Source: Bacillus sp. 2205SS5-2 (lineage in GTDB: Bacteria; Bacillota; Bacilli; Bacillales; Bacillaceae_K). From it: DNA of 64,000 nt. Each line of letters starts with the position of its first letter. The stretch's first letter is position 1. The notes below the pieces were generated by a model that was given only the letters and a program-made list of their open reading frames with translations, had not been told where the DNA came from and searched no databases. The stretch is from positions 17,992 to 81,991 of the forward strand of contig NZ_JAYKTS010000011.1 of assembly GCF_037024155.1 (NCBI RefSeq). The letters are read 5' to 3'. Of this stretch, positions 27,122 through 35,196 are shown piece by piece. The position numbers and the translations under genes were made by a program.

Positions 27122-27169
27122 TTAGCATTTTTTTGTATCGCCTTGTTTTTCAGTAGATACTAGTACCAT
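27122..27169 (-). CDS. 15-residue candidate precursor peptide
   Basis: ATG at 27169 opens a 15-codon frame, MVLVSTEKQGDTKKC, ending at TAA 27122-27124. GGGAGGTGA lies 5 bases before the ATG, one of the best ribosome binding sites in the window. It is the first gene of the operon and is separated from the E1-like gene by a terminator hairpin. Microcin C precursors are this short but end in Asn; this one ends in Lys-Lys-Cys, so if the E1-like enzyme activates the C-terminus, the chemistry would involve Cys. It could instead be a leader peptide. Confidence 0.65.
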   Translation of the reverse strand: MVLVSTEKQGDTKKC

Positions 27170-27198
27170 GTTCTCACCTCCCATGAGATTATGTATTT

Positions 27199-27227
27199 AA
27201 AGTTTGAAATTTAATCCCTCAAACTTT
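27199..27227. promoter_or_regulatory. Inverted repeat upstream of the 15-mer operon (candidate operator)
   Basis: AAAGTTTGA (27199-27207) and TCAAACTTT (27219-27227) form a perfect 9-bp inverted repeat with an 11-bp spacer, 30 bp upstream of the peptide start codon on the minus strand. There is no T run, so a binding site for a dimeric regulator such as the XRE-TPR protein is more likely than a terminator. Confidence 0.45.
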
Positions 27228-27998
27228 CTAAATTAAGAATAACTCAAATATAAGTTTTTGTGTATTGAGAAAATTCCTTTAATTCAAAAGGATAATTGAG
27301 GTTTCTTATGGGGATTTTTTCAATTTTTTCAACAAACAATATATATATAATGCTAGATGCATTGGGTACGTTTTCATTATTTGAAGCTAGTTATATCCCA
27401 TCCCTTTTTATTGGGAAGCATGGGGACGTATCTCGTGCTTCATTTTGTCTTTTGAGCATGTCCTTTAATACTTTTCCCTCCAGATAATAGACCTTTTTTC
27501 TTTGAAATTGCAATGGCGGATGGTTCTATATACTTTACAAAAGAAGAATATTGATTTTGGAAAGTAGTAAAACTAAAATTAGACTAGAATGAAAAAAGCT
27601 GATTCAAGAAGTTTTAAAATTTATAGTAGTAGTAGTAATTTCTCTTATTTTGTAAAAAATGATATAAATTTATTTAAAGATAATATTGGTATCTCTTTTG
27701 CTCAGAATTTAGTATGGATGTACAAACTTTCGTAGTTACTGTTGACACAAGAGATGCTCAAAAAATCTAGAAATGGCTAACTCTGAAAAAATTTGGTTGA
27801 ATGCTTTCTAATAAACGTACGAAACAAAAGCAAAACCAATGAAAAATTAATTTGAATATATTGTTATTTTTTATAACTCTAAGAGGACCATTCCCAGCCA
27901 AACTATTTGTCACCTCTAACGTATAAAAAAGCTATAGATGTTATGAGAGATTTAATATTAATATGCTGAAAAATTGAAATCGAAAGGAAGTAAAGTTC
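27228..27998. other. AT-rich stretch without a supported gene
   Basis: The promoter of the 15-mer operon should lie in the first ~100 bases. A short plus-strand frame (27296-27487) and a 48-codon frame at 27590 lack ribosome binding sites. Around 27419-27443 there is a string of about 20 bases (GGGGACGTATCTCGTGCTT core) also present, inverted, at the end of the Tn3-type fragment near 47715. This is probably a relic. Confidence 0.4.
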
Positions 27999-28378
27999 AT
28001 GAAAGGTAACATTGTATTTAAAAGAATAGCTGCATTTTTAGTTGATTATTTGCTGTTCACTATTATCGCTGTCTTATTAGTTTTAATTAGTATCCCTTTT
28101 TTGTCAAATGACGAATTTAAAGTAACAACCGAGATGAACTTTCTTATAAATCTTTTTGTATTCACACTCCCCGTGTTTAAGGATAGCTTCAAAAAAACAG
28201 TATAGGGAAACGAATGTTTGGATTGAAAATCTATGGTGATAATTTTGATTTAAGTAACTTTCAAGTAATCATAAGAAACATTACTTTACCTATAGTAATA
28301 GTTGAAATGATAGTGTTATTCTATAGAGATGATAATAAGAGAATAGGAGACTTACTCGCCAAAACTTATGTTAAATAA
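27999..28378 (+). pseudogene. RDD-family membrane protein, frameshifted at an A7 run
   Basis: The first 68 codons (FKRIAAFLVDYLLFTIIAVLL) match the start of RDD-domain membrane proteins, and the stop comes right after the run AAAAAAA at 28191-28197. Adding one A continues the frame as S-I-G-K-R-M-F-G-L-K-I-Y-G, the canonical RDD middle, then a last helix and D-D-N-K-R-I-G-D-L-L-A-K, to the stop at 28376-28378. The frameshift could be real decay, phase variation or a sequencing slip. AAGGAAG precedes the ATG. Confidence 0.7.
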
Positions 28379-28406
28379 AAGTGACACTGTTGAATTAGGT
28401 GGTTTC

Positions 28407-28560
28407 ACTACCCGAATTTCCTTGTTTCACGATAATATTACTAGCAACCACCAATATGCAGGGGCAATTGGTGGTTGCTTATTTACGTTGATAAAAATCA
28501 CTAACACTCTCAATATTCTTTGATGAAAGAAATATACAGATACAGTAGAGGGGTTTAAAG
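28407..28560 (+). repeat. MITE-like element, copy 1
   Basis: It begins with TCACTACCCGAATTTCC and contains a hairpin built from GCAACCACCAAT and ATTGGTGGTTGC. It ends near ACAGTAGAGGGGTTTAAAG. Very similar copies lie at 28757-28930 and, inverted, at about 47500-47686. No coding capacity. Confidence 0.65.
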
Positions 28561-28756
28561 ACTTCACAGGTGGAAAAACCGCTATTGGGTCCAGCCTATT
28601 TGGTAGGGATGCCTTAAACGGTTACATTCGCTCGTTTGCTTTCTCCAGAAAAGCATGGACAGACAGTCAAATTTTAAACGTACATGATGAAAGCTCTATG
28701 GTAAATGATTTCTATACTTATGATGCACTGGGACGTCTAAAAACAAAGGCTAATGG
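28551..28756 (+). pseudogene. YD-repeat/Rhs-like protein fragment 1
   Basis: The reading F-K-D-F-T-G-G-K-T-A-I-G-S-S-L-F-G, then KAWTDSQILNVHDESS and YTYDALGRLKT, is the end of a LamG-like region followed by a YD repeat of Rhs/WapA-type surface toxins. It is cut on both sides by MITE copies and is a near duplicate of the fragment at 28922. Confidence 0.6.
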
Positions 28757-28930
28757 GTGCCTGTCACTACCCGAATTTTCTTGTTTCACAAAAGTGTTTC
28801 ACGATAATTTTCCTAGCAACCACCAATATGCATGGACAATTGGTGGTTGCTTTTTTGCGTTGATAAAAAGCACTATCACTCTTAATATTCCTTGATGAAA
28901 GAAATATACAGCTACAGTAGAGGTCTTTAA
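28757..28930 (+). repeat. MITE-like element, copy 2
   Basis: It begins GGGTGCCTGTCACTACCCGA, carries the same GCAACCACCAAT...ATTGGTGGTTGC hairpin and ends in the same ACAGTAGAGG-TTTAAAG segment as copy 1. MITE plus YD fragment repeats as a unit of about 370 bp (28407-28756 and 28757-29110). Confidence 0.65.
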
Positions 28931-29577
28931 AGATTTCACAAGTGGAAAAACCGAAATTGGATCCAGCATTTTCGGTCGAGATGCCTTAAATGGTTACATC
29001 CGGGCGTTTCTTTCTCTAGAAAAGCATGGACAGACAGTCAAATTTTAAACGTACACGATGAAAGCTCTATGGTAAATGATTCCTATGCTTATGATGCACT
29101 GGGACGTCTAAAAACAAGAAGTCTAGATACAGGCGCAACGAAGTTTAAAACAACCTTGATGTACGAAGAGGGAATCAACAATGGTACGACAAATAGGGTG
29201 AAATCTATCAAAAATAAAGATAATCAGATTGACTATACCTATGATCCGAATGGGAATATTAAGTCGATTACAGAAAAGGGCAAGACGATCACGTATACGT
29301 ACAATGAGTTCAATGAACTAATTCGTGAAAACACCCCTCATACCAACAAAACCTTTACGTATGAGTATGACACTGGAGGCAATATTCTCTTTAAGAAAGA
29401 ATATACCTACTCCACAGGTACAATCGGAACACCGACAGAGACCATCACGTATTCATATCATTCAACTTGGAAAGATAAGCTAGAGGCATATAATGAAAGG
29501 AATATTATCTACGACTCTATCGGAAATCCAATCTTTTATGCTGGACCAAGAGTGTTGATTAACCAATTAAATCCAGT
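28922..29577 (+). pseudogene. YD-repeat/Rhs-like protein fragment 2
   Basis: It repeats fragment 1 with one frame disturbance near 29007, then continues with clear YD repeats (YDALGRLKTR, YTYDPNGNIKSI, YTYNEFNELIREN, YEYDTGGNIL). The frame ends where the IS4-type sequence begins near 29577. Full-length Rhs/WapA proteins exceed 1,500 residues, so only a central shard remains, with neither secretion signal nor toxin tip. Confidence 0.75.
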
Positions 29578-29652
29578 AAAAAACTACAAAAAAGGACGCC
29601 CTTTTAGTAAAATTGTTGTTACGACACAAACAATTTAAAAAGGAGCGTCCCT

Positions 29653-30789
29653 ATGAAACAGTCTACCACTTTCCCAAATTTGATTCAAAAGTTAATTCTG
29701 CCAGAAGAGATAAAAATCGCCACAAAACTCACTGGTTATAAGGATAAAAGTACTAAATTCGATGTAATGACACTCGTTTGTTATTTTGTTTGTGCTGCTG
29801 CTAATGAATGGAAAAGCTACCGTCAAAGTGCCGATGTTGGAAGAAAACACGGATTACCTCAAGTCAATTATTCTACCTTTTCTAAAAAAGGAAGTCATGT
29901 CCCTTATCAATTGATGAAAGAACTATTTCATCTTATCGTTTCGAAATGCAATCGTGCGACAAGAAGATCATTAAAAATCCCTAAAAACCTATTACTTGTT
30001 GATTCTACTACGATTACGGTTGGAAAAACCCGCCTTCCTTGGGCTCTTTTTCATGGGGAACGCTCTGGCATCAAGCTCCATGTCGCATTTACAGAAGAAA
30101 CAGAAATGCCTCTAAAAGTGATTGAAACGATCGGAAGGAAACATGATGGTCCAATTGGAGAAAAGCTAGTCGATGATCGTTTTATTCTCGTTGAAGACCG
30201 TGCGTATGGAAAACTGTCTCGTTTTGATCAATTTCTTCAGGAAGGTCAATCATTTGTGATTCGTCTTAAATCAAACGTTGAAATCGTTAGCCCAAAGTCC
30301 CTTCAACGAATGGAAAAGGAAGGATCAAACGTGAATCGAGATATCACTTGTAAGCTTGGAACGAAACAATGCCGAACTTCCAAAAGACATCGAGTGGTGT
30401 TTTTTCATGATGATAAAGGAAAAGAAATTCGAGTCGTTACCGATTTAATGCATATTTCTGCATAGAACATTGCGGAAATGTATAAAGCACGCTGGAAAAT
30501 GGAAACGTTTTTTCGCTGGATTAAACAAAACCTTAATGTTCCTGTGCTCTTTTGAACGACGGAGAACGCTGTTTATAATCAGCTCTTTTCAGCACTTATC
30601 GCATACGTTTTACTCAAATGGTTGTATCAGAATACATCCAAACGAGAAGTAAAAACGAAGCTATCATTTATCTCATTTACAAGACTTCTTTTAATAAATG
30701 ATCTCCCAATTGATTGGTTATCCGAAATGAGTGTAGTTTTAAAAAACACCCGGCTTTTCTACGGGATTAGTCTGCCTGAAAATGGATAA
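29653..30789 (+). pseudogene. IS4-family transposase with two in-frame stops
   Basis: A single frame of 378 codons is interrupted by TAG at 30463-30465 and TGA at 30553-30555. The DDE pieces are visible: LLVDSTTITV, ILVEDRAYGKLSRF and, after the first stop, Y-K-A-R-W-K-M-E-T-F-F-R-W. It sits between the YD fragment and a DUF4238 fragment and has truncated both, so it was once mobile. An AAGGAGCG ribosome binding site precedes its ATG. Confidence 0.85.
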
Positions 30790-31620
30790 TCAACACGCCT
30801 GATAAAAGGTATTATTGACACCAATGAATTCCCGAGTTTTGAAGAGTATATTGAACTTATAAAATTCATTTTAGTAAGTGAAGCAAGAAACTTAAGGTCT
30901 GCAGACTCAACAAATAATATGGTTGACTTTATGACTAAAACAATGATGAAAGAACATCCCGAATTTAAAGATGTCGACTTAGACCAATTCACAATTGGTT
31001 GGAATGAACCGGCTAATCACCAGATAAAAGCTGCACTTGAAAGTATACCTATGGTTATTGATTTAGAACCTATCTTAATTGTAGAACAAACAGGAGCGAG
31101 AAGATTTATTACATCTGATAATTCTGTCGTTCGTTATAATTCTTTTTATGTTAGCAAGGGATATACCAGAGGTTTTGGTTTTATAACGAGGGGGCTACAA
31201 TTATTTCTTCCTATCTCACCTCATAAATGTATTATGCTATATGACAAACTAGCTTACGATATTCCTGAGGTGAAAAATGGTGTATTAACCTTACGTAGAG
31301 CGAAAGATGTTGATCAATTAAATGACTTTTTTTATTTAAATGCATATAATAACGTATTTTTTAATCAAAAGACAAAAAAAGATTATATCGAGGGATTATA
31401 CAAAAAGAACATTCGCAAACCGAAGATAAAAGACTTTGAAAGAGAAGTGGCCTCTTTTGAATCAGTTGATTCGGATGGAATGTTAGTTAGCTTTAGCCAA
31501 AATAAAGTGTCAAAAGACTTTCGATTTTCATGGATAAGGAATTCCCTATTTGCTAATAGCTTAAAGGTTCCTTCTCACATGGGAGGGTTGAATCGAACAG
31601 AATCTCCATTGATAAGGTAA
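30790..31620 (+). pseudogene. DUF4238-like protein, 5' end removed by the IS
   Basis: The frame is open from the IS boundary (30790) with no start codon, ~276 codons (FPSFEEYIELIKFIL..., PILIVEQTGARRFITSDNSVV, FLPISPHKCIMLYD). The block SDNSVV...LPISP is typical of DUF4238 proteins. After the TAA at 31618 the same frame stays open to 31701 (FLEAEKAKYSNDFAKRNEKF...), suggesting a premature stop. An ATG at 30919 could still give a 233-aa product. Confidence 0.65.
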
Positions 31621-31706
31621 TTTTTAGAAGCAGAGAAAGCTAAATATTCAAATGATTTTGCAAAACGAAACGAAAAATTTGTTAGAAAAGAATATAAGTA
31701 AAAAAA

Positions 31707-31737
31707 ATGACCAATAAAAAGGTCACTTTATTTTTCA
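31707..31737 (+). terminator. Terminator after the DUF4238 fragment
   Basis: TGACC-AATAAAAA-GGTCA is followed by CTTTATTTTT, just after the readthrough stop of the DUF4238 frame. Confidence 0.5.
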
Positions 31738-31749
31738 GTGAAGAGGTTC

Positions 31750-32560
31750 AGGCACCGTTTATCCTTCAAAAGAGGCAGAAGATTGTACTTTAAAAGACGG
31801 TAGATCTCCCCTCCTCACTAATATCGTGTTGAATGATTTAGATCAGTGGATTGCTGACCAATGGAAGTTCTTTCCTCTGCACAAATCATACAAATCAAAA
31901 GTTGGTGAACGATACGCAAAGAAACGGTCTAATCTGAAGGAAGGATACCTCGTCTGCTATGCGGACGACTGTGCGCCACGAAAGTGTCCGTGAGTAGCGA
32001 GACTACTCAAAGCAACTATGCTGTACAAATGATGACGGTGGGCCCGGCGGAATCGCCATACAGGTGGAGGTTTCAAACTACCTTAAGGTGCTGTAGTCAA
32101 AAGCTATGGTATTGAGCGTTAAGGTGCGGATAATAGAATTAGCCGATACAGTATGAAAATGGGGAAATGTGAATTCACAGGCCGGGATTTACAGGCGTTT
32201 GAAGTGCATTGTCATCACCATCTCCCAAAGTCACTAGGAGGAAACGATAAGTTTCATAACCTGCGAATTCTTCACCAGGATATTCACCGGTTAATCCACC
32301 TAACAGACATGGAGAAGATAGAGTCAATCCTTAAAAATCTCAACATCTCAAAGACCATTTTGAACAAAATCAATCAATACCCGAAGGTATGTGAACTGGA
32401 AAACATCGTATTATCCTAATCGTCAAAGTAACTAGGAACTTATAATCTAGTACATATCAGTCAGTAGATGGACCGCCGAATACTGGGAAACTAGCACGTT
32501 CGGTGCGGAGCAGGGGAAAAGTCGGAGATAGCTTCAAACGCTTACCTATTGCTAACGTTA
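31750..32560 (+). mobile_element. Group II intron relics, apparently nested
   Basis: The first part encodes RT motifs (PLLTNIVLNDLDQWI, then YLVCYADD at ~31950-31970) of an intron reverse transcriptase. The frame stops exactly at the YADD box, where a GTGCGCC-type intron 5' end begins (31968). An HNH maturase tail (32153-32419) and a structured 3' end follow, with CACGTTCGGTGCGGAG near 32496, a domain V-like segment. RT remnants do not resume afterwards. This suggests an internally deleted intron inserted in another intron's RT gene. Confidence 0.55.
32153..32419 (+). pseudogene. HNH endonuclease tail of a group II intron maturase
   Basis: The 88-codon frame contains C-x-x-T-G (KCEFTGRD), VHCHHHLPKSLGGNDKFHNLRILHQDIHRLIH, the HNH/En domain found at the C-terminus of class-C and other bacterial group II intron proteins. 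The RT and maturase X domains expected upstream are missing, so it is a remnant. Confidence 0.7.
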
Positions 32561-32573
32561 ATTGAAAAAGCTT

Positions 32574-32602
32574 TTGACAATTTTAGCAAAAAAAGGTATA
32601 AT
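32574..32602 (+). promoter_or_regulatory. Consensus sigma-A promoter for the T-box transcript
   Basis: TTGACA (32574-32579), a 17-bp spacer and TATAAT (32597-32602): a perfect consensus pair, placed just before the T-box leader. Confidence 0.9.
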
Positions 32603-32603
32603 T

Positions 32604-32905
32604 TTTAGAAAATTTCATATTATTGAGCGTTGATGAGAAGAGTAGTTAAGAACTGAATTTTTACAGAGAGCTCCAACCTGCTGAAAAGGAGTAATTTTCG
32701 TCTTAATGAATAAAGCCTCGGAGCTTCTTGCCAAGCTAATGAAAATTAGGGATAGTAAGACGGATTCTTCCGATATCAAGATAGGGTATGAAAGTACCTG
32801 AAGAGGTTGGTATGGTGACGTATCAACAAACTGAGGTGGTACCGCGAAATTACAACTCTCGTCCTCAAGAATTATTTCTTGGGGGTGAGAGTTTTTTTAT
32901 TGCAA
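32604..32905 (+). promoter_or_regulatory. T-box riboswitch leader
   Basis: The leader holds an AGAGAG motif (stem I GA-type motif) near 32661, the canonical T-box TGAGGTGGTACCGCG at 32832-32846, and a terminator (AACTCTCGTCCTCAAGAA with TTCTTGGGGGTGAGAGTT, then T7) at 32853-32900. The T-box region can instead form the antiterminator when uncharged tRNA binds. I could not fix the specifier codon without folding stem I. The downstream gene is a GNAT acetyltransferase and not an amino-acid enzyme. Confidence 0.92.
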
Positions 32906-32947
32906 AAGTTTAAATAGAAATCAACAAAAATCAGGAGGGGATTTAGA

Positions 32948-33511
32948 GTGAATCCAATATTAATAGATGTTCCGCTGCAAATAGAAACAGAAAGACTAGT
33001 TCTCAGGGCACCACATCAAACTGGTGATGGGAATATTGTAAACCAAGCTATTAGAGATTCATTTGAGGAATTAAAGGCTTGGTTACCCTTTGCCCAAGAA
33101 CTTCCTACTATTGAAGAAACGGAGATTAATTTGAGAAATGCTCATATAAATTTTTTGAAAAGAGAAAGTTTCCGTTTTCTAATTTTTCGTAGGGATAACA
33201 ACGATTTTATAGGGACCATTAGTTTTCAGGGGATAGACTGGGATATTCCAAAATGCGAAATCGGATACTGGATTAATACAAAGTTTAGTGGCTATGGATA
33301 TATGACGGAAGCTGTAAAGGAGTTAACTGATTTTGGTTTAAATCACATTAAATTTAAAAGAATTGAAATTCGTTGTGAATCAACAAATCAGAGAAGTCGC
33401 TCAATCCCTGAGAAACTTGATTTCGAATTTGAAGGGACATTAAGAAACGATGATTTATCCGCAGATGGAAGTAAACTAACAGATACTAGTATCTATTCAG
33501 TGATTAGATAA
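32948..33511 (+). CDS. GNAT acetyltransferase (RimJ/RimL-like) under T-box control
   Basis: The 187-aa protein has the RimJ/RimL pattern: TERLVLRAPHQTGDG at the start, EIGYWINTKFSGYGYMTEAVKELTDFG (acetyl-CoA loop and helix), then RIEIRCESTNQRSRSIPEKLDFEFEGTLR. Start GTG follows AGGAGGGG. These enzymes acetylate N-termini, small amines or antibiotics; the substrate cannot be told. Control by a T-box implies expression when one tRNA is uncharged, which fits resistance to an aminoacyl-tRNA synthetase inhibitor or an amino-acid-like toxin. That link is inference. Confidence 0.85.
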   Translation: MNPILIDVPLQIETERLVLRAPHQTGDGNIVNQAIRDSFEELKAWLPFAQELPTIEETEINLRNAHINFLKRESFRFLIFRRDNNDFIGTISFQGIDWDIPKCEIGYWINTKFSGYGYMTEAVKELTDFGLNHIKFKRIEIRCESTNQRSRSIPEKLDFEFEGTLRNDDLSADGSKLTDTSIYSVIR

Positions 33512-33542
33512 GGTATCTTCTGAAGAAATCAATCTTCCATTA

Positions 33543-33616
33543 TAGGGGGCAATAACTGAAGATCAGCTAATTGATTCGTCTATTGCCCTTGTTCAATTAA
33601 AGGGCAGGTTAATGAA
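33543..33616 (+). repeat. Intergenic repeat, copy 1 (GGGGGCAATAACTGAAGATC family)
   Basis: Core GGGGGCAATAACTGAAGATC, then CTATTGCCCTTGTTCAATTA and GGGCAG-TTAATG-AATA. CAATAG/CTATTG arms could pair. Copies are found at 36712-36790 and 37114-37193, all between small genes. Confidence 0.6.
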
Positions 33617-33776
33617 ATATGATCCGAATATATCGTACAAAAACGGGAGTCGATTGCCATATAAGGTGATCGCCTTTTGTATTAGCGGGTATTTGAATAT
33701 TTTTATTAAATTCTTCAACGATTAGGAATGTAGAATCGTCTAATGATTAATAAGAAAAAGAAAGGAGGTTGTTGTT

Positions 33777-34352
33777 ATGAATTATCGCAGTTTTTCTTCA
33801 AATGATGACTTATTCGCATACATCTTCAACGAGTATAATGATGATGTTTACCGCTTAATTTTTACATATGTAAAGAAAAAAGAAATTGCCGAAGATTTAG
33901 TACAAGACGTTTTTATAAAGTGCTATAAGAATATTGACAATTTTAAAGGTAACTCTTCTGTTAAAACGTGGATCATGAGTATTGCCATCAATCAATCTAA
34001 AGACTATCTAAGGAGTGCTTATTCAAGGTATGTATACCTTAGTGATAAGATATCTTCCCTTGCTAAAGGAAATACCAAAACACCTGAGGATTTGGTTTTG
34101 GAGGATTACGGAAAACATTGCCTGACAAAAGAGATTCTGAATTTACCATTAAAGTATCGTGAAGTTATTTACCTCTATTATTTTCAAGAATTGAAAATTA
34201 AAGAAATAGCCGCTGTATTAGGTGTTAACGAAAATACAATGAAATCACGGCTGTCCAGAGCAAAAGAACTGGTAAAGAAAAATTTGCAAGGGGGGAATAC
34301 TAAGGATGGAGAGAAATATCAAACAACTAGTCAGGGAATCTCCTTTGAATAA
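33777..34352 (+). CDS. ECF-type RNA polymerase sigma factor
   Basis: The 191-aa protein has sigma region 2 (DVYRLIFTYVKKKEIAEDLVQDVFIKCYKNID...TWIMSIAINQSKDYLR) and region 4 (LPLKYREVIYLYYFQELKIKEIAAVLGVNENTMKSRLSRAKELVKK). AGGAGG precedes the ATG. The 3' end overlaps the next gene by 47 bp, the usual coupling of a sigma factor with its anti-sigma partner. The regulon may include the lipoprotein at 35197. Confidence 0.93.
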   Translation: MNYRSFSSNDDLFAYIFNEYNDDVYRLIFTYVKKKEIAEDLVQDVFIKCYKNIDNFKGNSSVKTWIMSIAINQSKDYLRSAYSRYVYLSDKISSLAKGNTKTPEDLVLEDYGKHCLTKEILNLPLKYREVIYLYYFQELKIKEIAAVLGVNENTMKSRLSRAKELVKKNLQGGNTKDGEKYQTTSQGISFE

Positions 34353-34971
34353 GATTAGTCTGAGCAATGAAAGGAAAATGGAAATGTTTCACCAGATAAA
34401 AAACGGGGCTAAGGCAAAAAGAGCAACCAAAAATAGATTTATATTTGCTCCTCTATTCTCAACTATTTTTGTAGCTGCATGTATATCAATATTTGCTTAT
34501 TATGGGGGTACAGAGTTAGGGGTCTTCGAAAATAAAAATGGAAATAGTAATTTAGAGTTATATGAAGTTGATATAAATAGGCCAGTTTTTTTGGATGAGA
34601 AATTTAAATTCCCTACAAAGCTCCCATTTAAAGTAGAAGAGGTAACAACTAAAACAGTTGATGATTCCTCATATGGAACAATGCATAGTGTAAGGTTTGA
34701 GGGAGAGCAAAATCAAATTCTCAGAGTTTTATTTTTTGAATCTAGTGTTGGTGAAGAACATCAACATTCCAGTGGTGAGAAGATAGAAAGTGGAGATATT
34801 ATTGGTTATTATCACCCTGGCCAATTGTTTGATGATAATGAACTTAATAGAAGTACTTTTCATTGGTCAGAAAATGAACGAACGCAGTACGATATCTATT
34901 ATGATCCAGGTAAATCAGAAATTATGCTTTATCAGAATGAATTGGTGCAGATAGCTAAGTCATTCCAGTAA
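34306..34971 (+). CDS. Probable anti-sigma factor, single membrane span
   Basis: The 221-aa protein has a basic N-terminal ~45 residues, one hydrophobic span (FIFAPLFSTIFVAACISIFAYY, ~46-67) and a ~150-residue outer domain. It overlaps the sigma gene, with AAGGATGG near its ATG. This topology and position are typical of membrane anti-sigma factors that hold an ECF sigma until a surface signal is sensed. No zinc-binding HxxxCxxC motif is present. The outer domain resembles no family I can name. Confidence 0.7.
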   Translation: MERNIKQLVRESPLNKISLSNERKMEMFHQIKNGAKAKRATKNRFIFAPLFSTIFVAACISIFAYYGGTELGVFENKNGNSNLELYEVDINRPVFLDEKFKFPTKLPFKVEEVTTKTVDDSSYGTMHSVRFEGEQNQILRVLFFESSVGEEHQHSSGEKIESGDIIGYYHPGQLFDDNELNRSTFHWSENERTQYDIYYDPGKSEIMLYQNELVQIAKSFQ

Positions 34972-35196
34972 GACATAAAATAAATTAGAAGGGTGATTGC
35001 TGTAAATGGCGGTCTCCTTTGAATTTAAAAAACCTAATATTAAGGTAAGCACAGGTTAAAGCGAATGGAAATTTAAAAATTAAGTAATTGAGTTTCTAAT
35101 TACTAAAGTGTTTATGAATAAGGAATATTATCTTTGTGTTATTAGATATTTGAAACTTTCTTTTTTCAGTACGTAAATAATTAAAGGGGGATAATT

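Noticed and set aside
27296..27487. 63-codon plus-strand frame
   Set aside because: No ribosome binding site, and part of it matches an inverted segment near a transposase fragment. Probably relic DNA.
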